Shown piece by piece: positions 34,020 through 44,416 of a DNA stretch of 44,433 bases. Position 1 is the first letter of the stretch, and each line of letters begins with the position of its first letter. The notes beneath the pieces are model-generated. The model had not been told where the DNA came from. It made no database searches and saw nothing but the letters and a program-made list of their open reading frames with translations. The stretch is from the NCBI RefSeq assembly GCF_001885735.1, contig NZ_JXKG01000020.1:1-44433 (forward strand), in the 5' to 3' direction. Made by a program: the position numbers and the translations under genes. The DNA comes from Enterococcus canintestini. Its GTDB lineage: Bacteria; Bacillota; Bacilli; Lactobacillales; Enterococcaceae.

Positions 34020-34048
34020 TTGATTTTTTCAAAACATTTTTGTATGAT
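34020..34048 (+). promoter_or_regulatory. Promoter of rpoE
   Basis: TTGATT (34020-34025) and TATGAT (34043-34048) with a 17-base spacer, 32 bases before the rpoE start. Confidence 0.75.
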
Positions 34049-34080
34049 AAAGCGTAGACTGCGAAAGGACGTGTCCTATT

Positions 34081-34692
34081 TTGGAAATTACAGTATTTGA
34101 AGGGGCAAACAAAAACGAGTTGTCCATGATCGAAGTGGCTCATGCGATTTTAGAGCAAAAGGGCGACGTAATGGAGTTTTCAGATTTAGTAAACCAAATT
34201 CAAACCTATTTGGGTAAATCTGACAGCGAAATTCGTGATTCATTGGCCCAATTTTATACCGATTTAAACATTGACGGCAGCTTTATCTCATTAGGTGAGA
34301 ATCGTTGGGGCTTGCGTTCATGGTATGCAATTGATTCAATTGACGAAGAATTGTCTCATGGTCTTGATGAAGACGAAGAAGACACACCACGCAAACGTAA
34401 ACGTAAAAAGGTTAATGCCTTTATTAACGACGATGAAGATGCGATCGACTATAACGATGATGATCCAGAAGACGCTGATCCAGAAGATGAAGAAGACGAC
34501 AAAGAATTGTATGACGATGATGATGAAGACGATGAAGAAATCTCAGCTTACAACAGCGACTTACAAGAAATTGGCGCCGACGATAATTCTGATGACGAAG
34601 AAGAAGTCCCTGGAAACATCGAAGAAGATCTAACCATTATCGATGATGACGATGATTTAGATGACTTTGATGACGATGATGAAGACGAGTAA
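34081..34692 (+). CDS. rpoE: DNA-directed RNA polymerase delta subunit
   Basis: A 203-residue delta factor: a folded HARE-type winged-helix N-terminal domain (about 1-90; [27 protein letters not shown]...[18 protein letters not shown]) and a disordered tail of about 110 residues rich in Asp and Glu, with one basic patch (RKRKRKK) at its start. Delta helps polymerase recycle and makes it responsive to initiating NTP levels. The start is TTG 34081 with AAAGGA upstream. A single-gene unit with its own promoter and terminator. Confidence 0.95.
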   Translation: MEITVFEGANKNELSMIEVAHAILEQKGDVMEFSDLVNQIQTYLGKSDSEIRDSLAQFYTDLNIDGSFISLGENRWGLRSWYAIDSIDEELSHGLDEDEEDTPRKRKRKKVNAFINDDEDAIDYNDDDPEDADPEDEEDDKELYDDDDEDDEEISAYNSDLQEIGADDNSDDEEEVPGNIEEDLTIIDDDDDLDDFDDDDEDE

Positions 34693-34723
34693 TAAAATTA
34701 GCAAAAAGAAAAATTTATTTTAA

Positions 34724-34778
34724 AGCATTCCACAAAAGTTAGACCAAAACGCTAACTTTTGTGGAGTGCTATTTTTTA
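34724..34778 (+). terminator. Terminator of rpoE
   Basis: AGCATTCCACAAAAGTTAG (34724-34742) pairs with CTAACTTTTGTGGAGTGCT (34752-34770), followed by ATTTTTT. Confidence 0.88.
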
Positions 34779-34868
34779 TAGCAAAAAGGAATTTTAATGT
34801 AACAAAACCCGTTTAATTTGCAAATTTTTATTCCATACGAAATACTAAAATGAAAGGAGGGAATGCTT

Positions 34869-35393
34869 GTGAATGAAGAAAAAGAAACAGTGAAGTCAGA
34901 AACAGCAGCTAAAAAAGACGAAAATACGGTTTTTGAGGACAAATTTTTTGAAAAAGGTCACTTTTGGCTAAAATTACGTACGATCGTGCTGACTATAATT
35001 GCTTGGCTGGGAGTCGTGATTCCTGTTTATTGGACGGTAACTTCGACATTGTTACGCCATCATAAAAACGTGAATCCTGTTTGGCATTATCAAGAAGGTA
35101 TTGATACGTTTTACTTTTTATTAAAAGTCTTTGTGCTATTTTTTATCGCAGCTACTATTTTTACTGTGCTGATGACCTTGCGGAGCAATCGGCGTATAAA
35201 AGATAAGTACAGTCAGAAATTTACTTATGACTTTGATGCAATGTTAACAAAAAGACGCGCTTTGGATCAGTTTTACACGGAACGTTTTGGTTCGTTTGAA
35301 AAACGGGCAACTGAAAAAACGTATTCGGTGCCACCGGAAAAAAATATTACTAAAGAAGAATTAGATGCGATTTTAAAAAAAGGAGGGAAGTAG
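34869..35393 (+). CDS. Two-helix membrane protein, PgaD/IcaD-like partner of a glycosyltransferase
   Basis: A 174-residue protein with two transmembrane segments (about 34-56 and 80-105) between a charged N terminus and a cytoplasmic C-terminal tail of about 65 residues. It directly precedes a PgaC/IcaA-like glycosyltransferase gene, whose start follows its stop with no gap. This is the layout of PgaD-PgaC or IcaD-IcaA partners, but sequence similarity to PgaD is too weak for me to assert. I chose GTG 34869, seven bases after GGAGGG; the ATG at 34863 is too close to it. Confidence 0.75.
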   Translation: MNEEKETVKSETAAKKDENTVFEDKFFEKGHFWLKLRTIVLTIIAWLGVVIPVYWTVTSTLLRHHKNVNPVWHYQEGIDTFYFLLKVFVLFFIAATIFTVLMTLRSNRRIKDKYSQKFTYDFDAMLTKRRALDQFYTERFGSFEKRATEKTYSVPPEKNITKEELDAILKKGGK

Positions 35394-36698
35394 ATGAAAC
35401 TTCTGCAAACGGGTAATACATATCTCGATTTTATTGTAAATGTTGTTTTATTTGTCCTTTTTACTTATCCAATTTTAGGTGCGTTCATGTGGTTTATTGG
35501 AGTAGTAAGTTATCGTTTTTTATTTCGCTATCAGAAACTAGACTTTAAAGAAATTGTTCCTTTAGATCAACCCTGTGTCTCCATTATGGTACCAGCCCAT
35601 AATGAAGAAGCTGTAATCGAAAAAACGTTACATTATTTACTTCATGAATTAAATTATTCAAATTATGAAGTAATCGTGGTAGATGACGGATCAACGGACA
35701 AAACACCTCAAATTCTAGCCGACCTAGCTGCACGAGAGGAACGTTTACGGGTGATTACGATTGAAAAAAATAAAGGAAAAGCCCACGCGTTTGATATTGG
35801 CTTTGCTTTTTGTAATGGTGAATTTATTTTAAGTAATGATGCGGATACAATTCCTGAACCCGATGCACTAGGCAAATATATTAATTATTTTAAGACTTCA
35901 AACGATGATAATATTGGTGCTGTTACTGGTAACATGGACGTTTTAAATCGTTCGAAAATTATTGAAAAAGCACAGACGGTGGAATTTTCAAGTATTGTTG
36001 GGGTAATTAAGCGTAGTCAACAAGGAACATTAAATACAATGTATGCTTTTAGTGGTGCTAATACGATGTATCGGAAAACAGCACTGTTAGATGCGGGATT
36101 ATTTCGCCAAGATCGCGCCACAGAAGATATTAGTATTGCTTGGGACGAGCAACTCTTAGGCTGGGTACCGGTTTTTGCGCCAGATATTATGTTTTATATG
36201 ATGGTGCCAGATACACTTTCAATGCTTTACCGCCAACGTAAGCGCTGGGCAAAAGGTGGTACAGAAGTATGGTTAACCAATTTTCCTAAAATTGCCTTAC
36301 ATCCGTTTAAGCACTTTAATCAGTTGGTGATGTTTGTCGATCAAACATTAAGTATTCTCTGGTCACTTTTCTTTTGGTTCTCAAGTTTAATCTTTGTGAT
36401 AACACTATTGTATTTTCTTGTAACTCAAAACTATGAACGGATTTTCCATATGTTCGCGATGGCTTTTATCTTTGTTAATTTCCAAATGGTAGCAGGCTTT
36501 TTACAACTTGGCGCTGCCTTATTTATCGATGACAAGGGTAGAAAATTGCGTTACTTTATTTTTGCGCCATTTTATATGCTCTTGTATTGGATGATGAACG
36601 CGTTAACGATTTTAACGACATTAATTCCCGCCATCAAAACAATTATGGGATATGGTAGTGGGACGTGGGTAAGTCCGGAAAGAAAACCAAACGAATAA
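35394..36698 (+). CDS. GT2 family membrane glycosyltransferase (PgaC/IcaA-like)
   Basis: A 434-residue processive GT2 enzyme of the IcaA/PgaC/NodC kind. N-terminal membrane segments (about 10-45) precede a cytoplasmic catalytic domain with VVDDGSTD (about 95-102), the DxD motif in SNDADT (about 149-151), ATEDISIAWD (the TED acid) and the QxxRW motif in RQRKRW (about 280-285); three or four C-terminal membrane segments follow. It makes a polymer from a UDP-sugar, plausibly poly-beta-1,6-GlcNAc, at the membrane. AAAGGAGGG lies before the ATG. No deacetylase gene follows in the window. Confidence 0.88.
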   Translation: MKLLQTGNTYLDFIVNVVLFVLFTYPILGAFMWFIGVVSYRFLFRYQKLDFKEIVPLDQPCVSIMVPAHNEEAVIEKTLHYLLHELNYSNYEVIVVDDGSTDKTPQILADLAAREERLRVITIEKNKGKAHAFDIGFAFCNGEFILSNDADTIPEPDALGKYINYFKTSNDDNIGAVTGNMDVLNRSKIIEKAQTVEFSSIVGVIKRSQQGTLNTMYAFSGANTMYRKTALLDAGLFRQDRATEDISIAWDEQLLGWVPVFAPDIMFYMMVPDTLSMLYRQRKRWAKGGTEVWLTNFPKIALHPFKHFNQLVMFVDQTLSILWSLFFWFSSLIFVITLLYFLVTQNYERIFHMFAMAFIFVNFQMVAGFLQLGAALFIDDKGRKLRYFIFAPFYMLLYWMMNALTILTTLIPAIKTIMGYGSGTWVSPERKPNE

Positions 36699-36703
36699 AA
36701 ATG

Positions 36704-36764
36704 TAAAAGCCCCTGCGCTTTAGATCTTCTTAAAAGAAAATCTAAATGCACAGGGGCTCTTTTA
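36704..36764. terminator. Terminator between the glycosyltransferase and rpoN
   Basis: A long stem in which AAAAGCCCCTG (36704-36714) pairs with CAGGGGCT (36751-36758) and inner TTTAGAT pairs with ATCTAAA. T-rich tails on both sides suit the convergent genes. Confidence 0.82.
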
Positions 36765-36777
36765 ATAAGATGTGAGA

Positions 36778-38100
36778 CTAGTCAAAGCGTTTGCGTTTAC
36801 TAGAGCTGGGGATTTTTAAAGCATCGCGATACTTAGCGACTGTACGGCGGGAAATTTCAATTCCTTCAGCTTTTAGTAAATCAACTAATTTTTGATCAGA
36901 TAATGGTTTATTTTTGTCTTCTTCTGCGACTAGAGTTTGTAAACGGGATTTCACATTATCGGTGGACAAATCTTCGCCACTTTCATTTTGAATGCCAACT
37001 TTTTGGCTAAAGAAGTGTTTTAATTCAAAGATGCCAAAATCTGTTTCTAAATATTTCCCATTCACAGCTCGACTGACAGTGGACTCGTGAATTTCTAATT
37101 CTTCGGCGATATCTTTTAAAATTAAAGGCTTGATTGGGCGCTGTTCATCTAAGAAAAACGCTTGTTGGTGAGTAATAATTGCTTGTCCTACCCGTAAAAT
37201 CGTATCGCCACGCTGTTGGACCATCTTTTTTAGTGATTCGAAATCTTGTTTCTTTTCATTTAAATATTTTTTAGTCTCATCATCGGCTTTTTTAGTCATC
37301 TGGTCAAAATAGCTTTGTTGAAAATGCATCTCTGGCATGCCGCGACGATTGCTGGAGATCTTAATTTTGCCACTGGCACTCACTTTAACAGTTAAATCAG
37401 GAATAATATAAAGGCCATCTGTTGTACCAAAGCTAGCACCAGGAGTGGGGGTTAGCGTTTGAATATAGTCAAATACTTCTTGAACTTCACTGATCGGGAT
37501 TATTAGTTTTTTGGCTAATTCAGGCCATTTACGATTGACCAGTTCTTCAAAGTGTTCTTCTAAAATAAGATATGCTAAATTAGGCGCGGTATCATCCCGC
37601 TCTGTTTGTAACATTAAGCATTCTTGTAAATTGCGGGCCCCGACGCCTGCTGGATCTAATTGTTGTAGTAAAGTCAACGCATCTAAGACTTGAATTTTTG
37701 TAGCTTGCATTTTTTTTGCCACTTCTGCTAAATCAATCGTCAAAAAACCGTTTAAATCAATGTATTCAATCAAAAATAAAACAATATCCCGTAAAAAAGT
37801 ATCACGATAATTCAAATGAACTTGATCGAGTAAATACTCAAATAATGAAATTCGATCATCGGGGATTTGACTTAAATAATTTAATTCTTCGCCACTAGAA
37901 GAACGAGGTTTTGAATAAGTTAGCGCATAATTTGCTTCTGAAACTTCAATTAATGGATTTTCCATCGCTTGTGTTTCAACAAATTCAGCTAATTCATCAA
38001 TTGAAAATTGTAAAACTTGAATCGATTGCTGTAACGACTGCGTCATAGCAAGCTTTTGCGATTGTTTTTGTTTTTGTGAAAAACTTTGTTGAAATTTCAT
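36778..38100 (-). CDS. rpoN: RNA polymerase sigma-54 factor
   Basis: A 440-residue sigma-54. The Gln-rich activator-interacting region I (QQSFSQKQKQSQKLAMTQSLQQSIQVLQFS) is at the N terminus, followed by the core-binding region, the helix-turn-helix (IHESTVSRAVNGKYLETDFGIFELKHFF) and the C-terminal RpoN box (ISRRTVAKYRDAL, about 416-428), which reads the -24 element. In enterococci and lactobacilli sigma-54 serves PTS operons with dedicated activators. It is divergent from tRNA-Arg and located next to cggR as in E. faecalis. Confidence 0.94.
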   Translation of the reverse strand: MKFQQSFSQKQKQSQKLAMTQSLQQSIQVLQFSIDELAEFVETQAMENPLIEVSEANYALTYSKPRSSSGEELNYLSQIPDDRISLFEYLLDQVHLNYRDTFLRDIVLFLIEYIDLNGFLTIDLAEVAKKMQATKIQVLDALTLLQQLDPAGVGARNLQECLMLQTERDDTAPNLAYLILEEHFEELVNRKWPELAKKLIIPISEVQEVFDYIQTLTPTPGASFGTTDGLYIIPDLTVKVSASGKIKISSNRRGMPEMHFQQSYFDQMTKKADDETKKYLNEKKQDFESLKKMVQQRGDTILRVGQAIITHQQAFFLDEQRPIKPLILKDIAEELEIHESTVSRAVNGKYLETDFGIFELKHFFSQKVGIQNESGEDLSTDNVKSRLQTLVAEEDKNKPLSDQKLVDLLKAEGIEISRRTVAKYRDALKIPSSSKRKRFD

Positions 38101-38111
38101 GTATTTTCCTC

Positions 38112-38140
38112 TTGATTTTATTCTGATTATTAGCTAAACT
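38112..38140 (+). promoter_or_regulatory. Promoter of tRNA-Arg
   Basis: TTGATT (38112-38117), 17-base spacer, TAAACT (38135-38140). It lies 12 bases before the tRNA 5' end. Confidence 0.5.
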
Positions 38141-38152
38141 AACATGTGTTCG

Positions 38153-38224
38153 GCGCTCTTAGTGTAGTGGATATCACGTAAGATTCCGGTTCTTGAGACA
38201 GGGGTTCGATTCCCTTAGAGCGCG
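38153..38224 (+). tRNA. tRNA-Arg (anticodon CCG)
   Basis: The cloverleaf folds fully: acceptor GCGCTCT (38153-38159) with AGAGCGC (38217-38223) and discriminator G; D-arm GTG/CAC; anticodon stem TAAGA/TCTTG with loop TTCCGGT, anticodon CCG at 38186-38188; T-arm AGGGG-TTCGATT-CCCTT. CCA is not encoded. It reads the rare codon CGG. A single-gene unit between rpoN and cggR, with a terminator six bases on. Confidence 0.93.
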
Positions 38225-38229
38225 TCACT

Positions 38230-38262
38230 GACATCTTCTAGCTAAGAAGATGTCTTTTTTTA
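38230..38262 (+). terminator. Terminator of tRNA-Arg
   Basis: Perfect 10-bp stem GACATCTTCT (38230-38239) with AGAAGATGTC (38245-38254) and seven T. The following gap to 38620 is AT-rich and I see no gene in it. Confidence 0.9.
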
Positions 38263-38620
38263 TGGTAAAAGGACCATCTTATTTGATAAAAATGAAACAG
38301 AACTACAAAAGGCTTTGGTGCCAGCGCTATAAACGAATTTGCGTTGGTAATAAGCGAAAAGAATCATTCTGCTTTTCTGGTGGGAGAAAAAACGCTCTCA
38401 CAACCACTGAGTTATTTTAACATGATTTTTAAAGGAAATGAATATTTCGGAAATGATTCTTATTATTTTTCCTAAGATCAATTATGCTATTGCACAAATT
38501 AGTTGTGTTTTTTTTTATTTTAATTAGGTTGTGCAAAATATCACTTAGCGTCAAATCAATTAGTAAAGCGATTTTACTGAAAAGAAGTGAATTTAGCGGG
38601 ATTTTTTCTTCGCGTTTTAG

Positions 38621-38649
38621 TTGCACATTCGCCATGAAAATGGTACTAT
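38621..38649 (+). promoter_or_regulatory. Promoter of the cggR-gap glycolytic operon
   Basis: TTGCAC (38621-38626) and TACTAT (38644-38649) with a 17-base spacer, about 115 bases before the cggR start. Confidence 0.75.
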
Positions 38650-38695
38650 TACTTCCGTAAGGTTAATGGATTTTGACCTACAGGAAATTTTTTTT

Positions 38696-38740
38696 GGTCT
38701 TGATGGGTCGAAATAGGTCTACGATGGACGAAAAACGTCC
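38696..38740 (+). promoter_or_regulatory. Probable CggR operator (10-bp periodic half-sites)
   Basis: GGTC at 38696, 38706 and 38716, GGAC at 38726 and the inverted GTCC at 38737 follow each other at about one helical turn. They lie between the promoter and cggR, where CggR operators are found in Bacillus, though the exact repeats differ. Confidence 0.6.
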
Positions 38741-38762
38741 ACCGTTAAAAAGGAGAGTAATC

Positions 38763-39800
38763 ATGCTTGATGACTTAAAATTGATCGAAGCAGTTGCTCC
38801 TGATATCCTCCATGTTTTGCAAGAACGATATAAGATTTTGCGCAACATTTATTGGATGCAGCCTATTGGTCGCCGAAATTTAGCAGATAGTTTAAATATG
38901 ACCGAACGGGTTTTACGAACTGAAACCGATCTATTAAAACGATTGGCGTTAATTGATGTCACCAAAAGTGGGATGAGTTTAACTAAAACTGGTGAAAAAG
39001 TTTTTACTGATTTAGGCAAAGTCATGGATCAATTGTTTGGTATGCATCAATTGGAAAAGCAGTTGGCCAATTATTTTGGCATTACACGTTGCGTCATTTC
39101 TGCAGGAGATAGCGATCGTCAAGAAAAAGTCGTGAAAAACTTTGGTGAAAGTTTAAATGAATCTTTGGATTTACTTTTACCAGAAGGCAAAAATATTATC
39201 GCAGTTATGGGTGGGACAACGATGGCCCAAGTTGCGGAATGTTTGACAAACCTTGAAAGTGACGAACGACATAACCTTTTTGTTCCCGCCAGAGGTGGTA
39301 TTGGAGAAGCTCTGACTGTACAAGCCAACTCAGTTTCTGCTATGATGGCTATGAGGTCTAATGGGGAACATCGGGCATTATATGTCCCAGAGCAACTCAG
39401 TTCAGATACGTATCGTTCGTTGATGAAAGAGCCCTCGATTCTGGAGGTCTTAAACTTGATAAGCCATGCCAACTGTGTTATTCATAGTATTGGACGGGCA
39501 CTGCACATGGCGGCTAGACGCAAGATGAGTGAAAAAGAAATCTTGATGTTAAAAAAAGCCAATGCAGTTGCAGAATCATTTGGCTATTTCTTTGATGAAA
39601 CTGGCAAAGTGGTTTATAAAGTCCCGCGTATTGGTTTACAATTAAAAGATTTACAAAAGGTGCCAATTATTTTGGCTATTGCTGGTGGCAAAAGTAAAGC
39701 CAAAGCAATTAATGCCTATATGCAAAATGCACCAAAACAAACGTGGCTTCTAACAGATGAAGCTGCTGCTAATGAGATTTTAAAAGGGGCAACCCTTTAA
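38763..39800 (+). CDS. cggR: Central glycolytic genes regulator CggR
   Basis: A 345-residue SorC/DeoR-type repressor. An N-terminal helix-turn-helix (RRNLADSLNMTERVLRTETDLLKRLALI, about 40-70) is followed by the sugar-phosphate-binding domain (VISAGDSD...NIIAVMGGTTMAQVAE...PARGGIGEAL...HSIGRALHMA). In Bacillus, fructose-1,6-bisphosphate releases CggR and derepresses the operon. I chose ATG 38763 because AAGGAGAG (38749-38756) lies six bases upstream; the longer in-frame opening from 38673 runs through the operator and is not credible. It is the first gene of the glycolytic operon, 38 bases before gap. Confidence 0.93.
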   Translation: MLDDLKLIEAVAPDILHVLQERYKILRNIYWMQPIGRRNLADSLNMTERVLRTETDLLKRLALIDVTKSGMSLTKTGEKVFTDLGKVMDQLFGMHQLEKQLANYFGITRCVISAGDSDRQEKVVKNFGESLNESLDLLLPEGKNIIAVMGGTTMAQVAECLTNLESDERHNLFVPARGGIGEALTVQANSVSAMMAMRSNGEHRALYVPEQLSSDTYRSLMKEPSILEVLNLISHANCVIHSIGRALHMAARRKMSEKEILMLKKANAVAESFGYFFDETGKVVYKVPRIGLQLKDLQKVPIILAIAGGKSKAKAINAYMQNAPKQTWLLTDEAAANEILKGATL

Positions 39801-39838
39801 AATAAAAAACCTGATTTTCATAAGGAGGAAATCGCAAT

Positions 39839-40840
39839 ATGACAGTTAAAGTAGGTATCAATGGTTTTGGACGTATCGGTCGTTTAGCATTCCGTCGTAT
39901 CCAAGATGTAGAAGGAATTGAAGTTGTTGCAATCAATGACTTGACAGATGCTAAAATGTTAGCTCATTTATTAAAATACGATACAACTCAAGGACGTTTC
40001 AACGGTTCTGTTGAAGTAAACGACGGTTCTTTCACTGTAAACGGTAAAGAAGTTAAAGTTTTATCTAACCGTAACCCTGAAGAATTACCTTGGGGCGACC
40101 TAGGCGTAGATATCGTGTTGGAATCAACAGGTTTCTTCACTTCTAAAGAAAAAGCTGAATTACACTTAAAAGGTGGCGCTAAACGCGTTATTATTACAGC
40201 TCCTGGTGGAAACGACGTACCAACAATCGTTTATAACGTTAACCATGAAACATTAACTGGTAAAGAAACAGTTATCTCTGGTGCTTCTTGTACTACTAAC
40301 TGTTTAGCTCCTATGGCTAAAACTTTAAATGACAAATTTGGTGTTGTTGAAGGTTTAATGACAACTATCCACGCTTACACTGGCGACCAAATGACTTTAG
40401 ATGGACCACACCCTAAAGGCGACTTCCGTCGTGCGCGTGCTGCTGCTGAAAACATCGTTCCTAACACAACTGGTGCTGCTAAAGCTATCGGCTTAGTAAT
40501 CCCAGAATTGAACGGTAAATTAGACGGCGCTGCACAACGTGTTCCAATCGCAACTGGTTCATTAACTGAATTAGTAACAGTTCTTGACAAAGAAGTTACT
40601 GCTGATGAAGTAAATGCAGCGATGAAAGAAGCATCTAACGAATCTTATGGTTACAACACTGACGAAATCGTATCTTCTGATATTGTTGGTATGACTTACG
40701 GTTCATTATTTGACGAAACTCAAACTAAAGTATTGACAGTCGGTGGCAAACAATTAGTTAAAACTGTTGCTTGGTATGACAACGAAATGTCTTACACTGC
40801 ACAATTAGTTCGTACTTTAGAATACTTCGCTAAATTATAA
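39839..40840 (+). CDS. gap: Glyceraldehyde-3-phosphate dehydrogenase
   Basis: A 333-residue NAD-dependent GAPDH. The Rossmann start is [17 protein letters not shown]; the catalytic Cys151 is in [12 protein letters not shown], with the S-loop around [20 protein letters not shown]. It converts glyceraldehyde-3-phosphate to 1,3-bisphosphoglycerate in the cytoplasm. Codon use is very biased, as expected for one of the most expressed genes. The ribosome binding site AAGGAGG is ideal. A stem-loop terminator separates it from pgk. Confidence 0.97.
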   Translation: MTVKVGINGFGRIGRLAFRRIQDVEGIEVVAINDLTDAKMLAHLLKYDTTQGRFNGSVEVNDGSFTVNGKEVKVLSNRNPEELPWGDLGVDIVLESTGFFTSKEKAELHLKGGAKRVIITAPGGNDVPTIVYNVNHETLTGKETVISGASCTTNCLAPMAKTLNDKFGVVEGLMTTIHAYTGDQMTLDGPHPKGDFRRARAAAENIVPNTTGAAKAIGLVIPELNGKLDGAAQRVPIATGSLTELVTVLDKEVTADEVNAAMKEASNESYGYNTDEIVSSDIVGMTYGSLFDETQTKVLTVGGKQLVKTVAWYDNEMSYTAQLVRTLEYFAKL

Positions 40841-40878
40841 GATTTGCGCCTTTGCGTAATCTAATGTAGTACTTTTTA

Positions 40879-40912
40879 AAGCGGGGAAGCGACGCGCTTC
40901 TCCGCTTTTTTT
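40879..40912 (+). terminator. Terminator between gap and pgk
   Basis: AAGCGGGGAAGCG pairs with CGCTTCTCCGCTT across 40879-40906 with one mismatch, followed by a T-run. It would reduce pgk-tpiA-eno relative to gap; no second promoter is obvious before pgk. Confidence 0.8.
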
Positions 40913-40943
40913 ATGAAATAAATTTAGGAGGCAAATTTTAAAG

Positions 40944-42134
40944 ATGGCTAAAAAAACAATCGAAGACATTCAATTAAAAGATAAAAAAGTTTTAGTCCGT
41001 GTTGACTTTAACGTTCCTTTAAAAGATGGTGTAATCGGAGATGATACTCGTATCAAAGCTGCATTACCAACAATCAAATACGTTATCGACAACGGCGGTA
41101 AAGCAATTTTATTCTCTCACTTAGGTCGTGTGAAAACACAAGAAGATAAAGAAGGTAAATCTTTAGCTCCAGTTGCAAAACGCTTAGGTGAATTATTAGG
41201 TAAAGATGTAACATTTGTACCTGAAACACGCGGTAAAGAATTAGAAGACGCAATTGCAAATATGCAAGATGGCGATGTATTAGTATTTGAAAACACTCGT
41301 TTTGAAGACATCGACGGCAAAAAAGAAAGCGGCAATGACGCTGAATTAGGTAAATATTGGGCTTCTTTAGGTGATGTATTTGTAAACGATGCATTCGGTA
41401 CTGCTCACCGTGCTCATGCTTCTAACGTAGGGATTGCTTCAACTGGTATCCCAACTGTTGCTGGCTTCTTAATGGAAAAAGAAATCAAATTCATCGGTGA
41501 AGCTGTTGAAAATCCTAAACGTCCAATGGTTGCTATCCTTGGTGGCGCAAAAGTATCAGATAAAATTGGCGTAATTGAAAACTTGATTCCAAAAGCTGAC
41601 AAAATTTTGATCGGCGGCGGTATGACATATACTTTCTACGCAGCTAAAGGCATGAAAATTGGTAAATCATTAGTTGAAACAGACAAAATCGACTTAGCAA
41701 AAAGTTTAATCGAAAAAGCTGGCGACAAATTAGTCTTACCAATTGACAATATCTGTGCAGCAGAATTTTCAAATGACGTCCCAACACAAACAGTTGAAGG
41801 AGAAATTGAAGGCGACGTAATGGCATTAGACATTGGTCCTGCTTCAATCGCTTTGTTTGCTGAAACATTAGCAGGTGCAAAAACTGTTGTTTGGAACGGA
41901 CCTATGGGTGTTTTTGAAATGTCTAACTTCGCCAATGGTACAATTGGTGTATGTGAAGCTATTGCAAACCTTGAAGATGCAACAACAATCATCGGTGGTG
42001 GGGACTCTGCAGCGGCTGCAGAACAATTAGGCTTTGCAGACAAATTTACTCACATCTCAACTGGTGGCGGTGCTTCTTTAGAATTATTAGAAGGTAAAAC
42101 ATTACCAGGTTTAGCTGCCATTAACGATAAATAA
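40944..42134 (+). CDS. pgk: Phosphoglycerate kinase
   Basis: A 396-residue PGK that makes ATP from 1,3-bisphosphoglycerate. Substrate-binding landmarks are RVDFNVPL at the N-terminal end, [13 protein letters not shown], and the nucleotide-domain WNGPMGVFE and [13 protein letters not shown] motifs. The length is normal. TTTAGGAGG precedes the ATG. Codon bias is high. Confidence 0.97.
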   Translation: MAKKTIEDIQLKDKKVLVRVDFNVPLKDGVIGDDTRIKAALPTIKYVIDNGGKAILFSHLGRVKTQEDKEGKSLAPVAKRLGELLGKDVTFVPETRGKELEDAIANMQDGDVLVFENTRFEDIDGKKESGNDAELGKYWASLGDVFVNDAFGTAHRAHASNVGIASTGIPTVAGFLMEKEIKFIGEAVENPKRPMVAILGGAKVSDKIGVIENLIPKADKILIGGGMTYTFYAAKGMKIGKSLVETDKIDLAKSLIEKAGDKLVLPIDNICAAEFSNDVPTQTVEGEIEGDVMALDIGPASIALFAETLAGAKTVVWNGPMGVFEMSNFANGTIGVCEAIANLEDATTIIGGGDSAAAAEQLGFADKFTHISTGGGASLELLEGKTLPGLAAINDK

Positions 42135-42188
42135 TTTAAAGCGTAATAAGAATATTACTGTTTAATTTAAAAAGAGGAGTTGCACAAA

Positions 42189-42944
42189 ATGCGTAAACCA
42201 ATTATCGCGGGTAACTGGAAAATGAATAAAACATTATCAGAAGCACAAAGCTTTGCAGAAGCAGTGAAATCAGCTGTTCCTTCAAAAGATGTTGTGGATT
42301 CTGTGATTGGTTCACCAGCATTATTTTTAGCACCATTAGCTTGGAGCTTAAAAGATTCTGATGTTCAATTATCTGCTCAAAACTGTTACTGGGAAAACGA
42401 AGGAGCATTCACTGGTGAAAACTCACCAGCTGCTATTGCAGATCTTGGCGTCCAATATGTGATTATTGGTCACTCTGAACGTCGCGAATATTTCCATGAA
42501 ACAGACGAAGAAATCAATAAAAAAGCCAAAGCAATTTTTGCTAACGGTATGACACCAATCTTGTGCTGTGGTGAATCTTTAGAAACTTATGAAGCAGGCA
42601 AAACTGCTGAATGGATCGAAGGACAAATCACTGCAGGTTTAGCTGATTTATCTGCTGAACAAGTTTCAAGCATGGTAATTGCTTATGAACCAATCTGGGC
42701 AATCGGTACTGGTAAATCTGCTGATGCCAACATCGCAGACGAAATTTGTGGCGTGGTACGTCAAACTGTTGCAAAATTATACGGTTCAGAAGTAGCTGAT
42801 AAAGTACGTATTCAATACGGTGGTTCAGTTAAACCTGAAAACATTGCAGAATATATGGCAAAAGAAAACGTTGACGGCGCATTAGTCGGTGGCGCAAGCT
42901 TACAAGCTGATTCATTCTTAGCCTTATTAGATGCAGTTAAGTAA
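42189..42944 (+). CDS. tpiA: Triosephosphate isomerase
   Basis: A 251-residue TIM. Catalytic residues are Asn9 and Lys11 (GNWKMN), His95 (IIGHSERR) and Glu167 ([12 protein letters not shown]), with the phosphate loop [10 protein letters not shown] and VGGASL. I chose ATG 42189 because AGAGGAG (42173-42179) lies nine bases upstream. It interconverts dihydroxyacetone phosphate and glyceraldehyde-3-phosphate. 54 bases after pgk, no intervening terminator. Confidence 0.97.
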   Translation: MRKPIIAGNWKMNKTLSEAQSFAEAVKSAVPSKDVVDSVIGSPALFLAPLAWSLKDSDVQLSAQNCYWENEGAFTGENSPAAIADLGVQYVIIGHSERREYFHETDEEINKKAKAIFANGMTPILCCGESLETYEAGKTAEWIEGQITAGLADLSAEQVSSMVIAYEPIWAIGTGKSADANIADEICGVVRQTVAKLYGSEVADKVRIQYGGSVKPENIAEYMAKENVDGALVGGASLQADSFLALLDAVK

Positions 42945-43014
42945 TCTAACAACAACATTAAAAAGCTGAGTTTTGATTTGCAGAAATGCACAAAATTCAC
43001 TAAAATTGTGGATG

Positions 43015-43030
43015 AAGGGTTTTAACCCTT
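43015..43030 (+). promoter_or_regulatory. Small hairpin ahead of eno
   Basis: AAGGGTTTTAACCCTT folds into a 7-bp stem ending about 32 bases before the eno start, between tpiA and eno. No long T-run follows, so it may be an RNA processing or stability site. Confidence 0.4.
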
Positions 43031-43034
43031 TTGA

Positions 43035-44366
<1,332 letters not shown>

Positions 44367-44381
44367 TCACTGAATTATTTG

Positions 44382-44416
44382 AAGACTCCAGACTTATGTC
44401 TGGGGTCTTTTTTTAT
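44382..44416 (+). terminator. Terminator of the glycolytic operon
   Basis: AAGACTCCAGAC (44382-44393) pairs with GTCTGGGGTCTT (44398-44409) with one G-T pair, followed by TTTTTTT. Confidence 0.88.

Noticed and set aside
34295-34633. A 112-codon ORF in another frame of the delta gene
   Set aside because: It is a shadow of the repetitive Asp/Glu codons of rpoE and is rich in Met, Lys and Thr only for that reason.
38429-38635. A 68-codon minus-strand ORF between the tRNA and cggR
   Set aside because: It is AT-rich low-complexity sequence with no family motif, and it overlaps the -35 of the glycolytic promoter.
38673-38762. An N-terminal extension of CggR by 30 codons
   Set aside because: It spans the operator, whereas the ATG at 38763 has AAGGAGAG six bases upstream.
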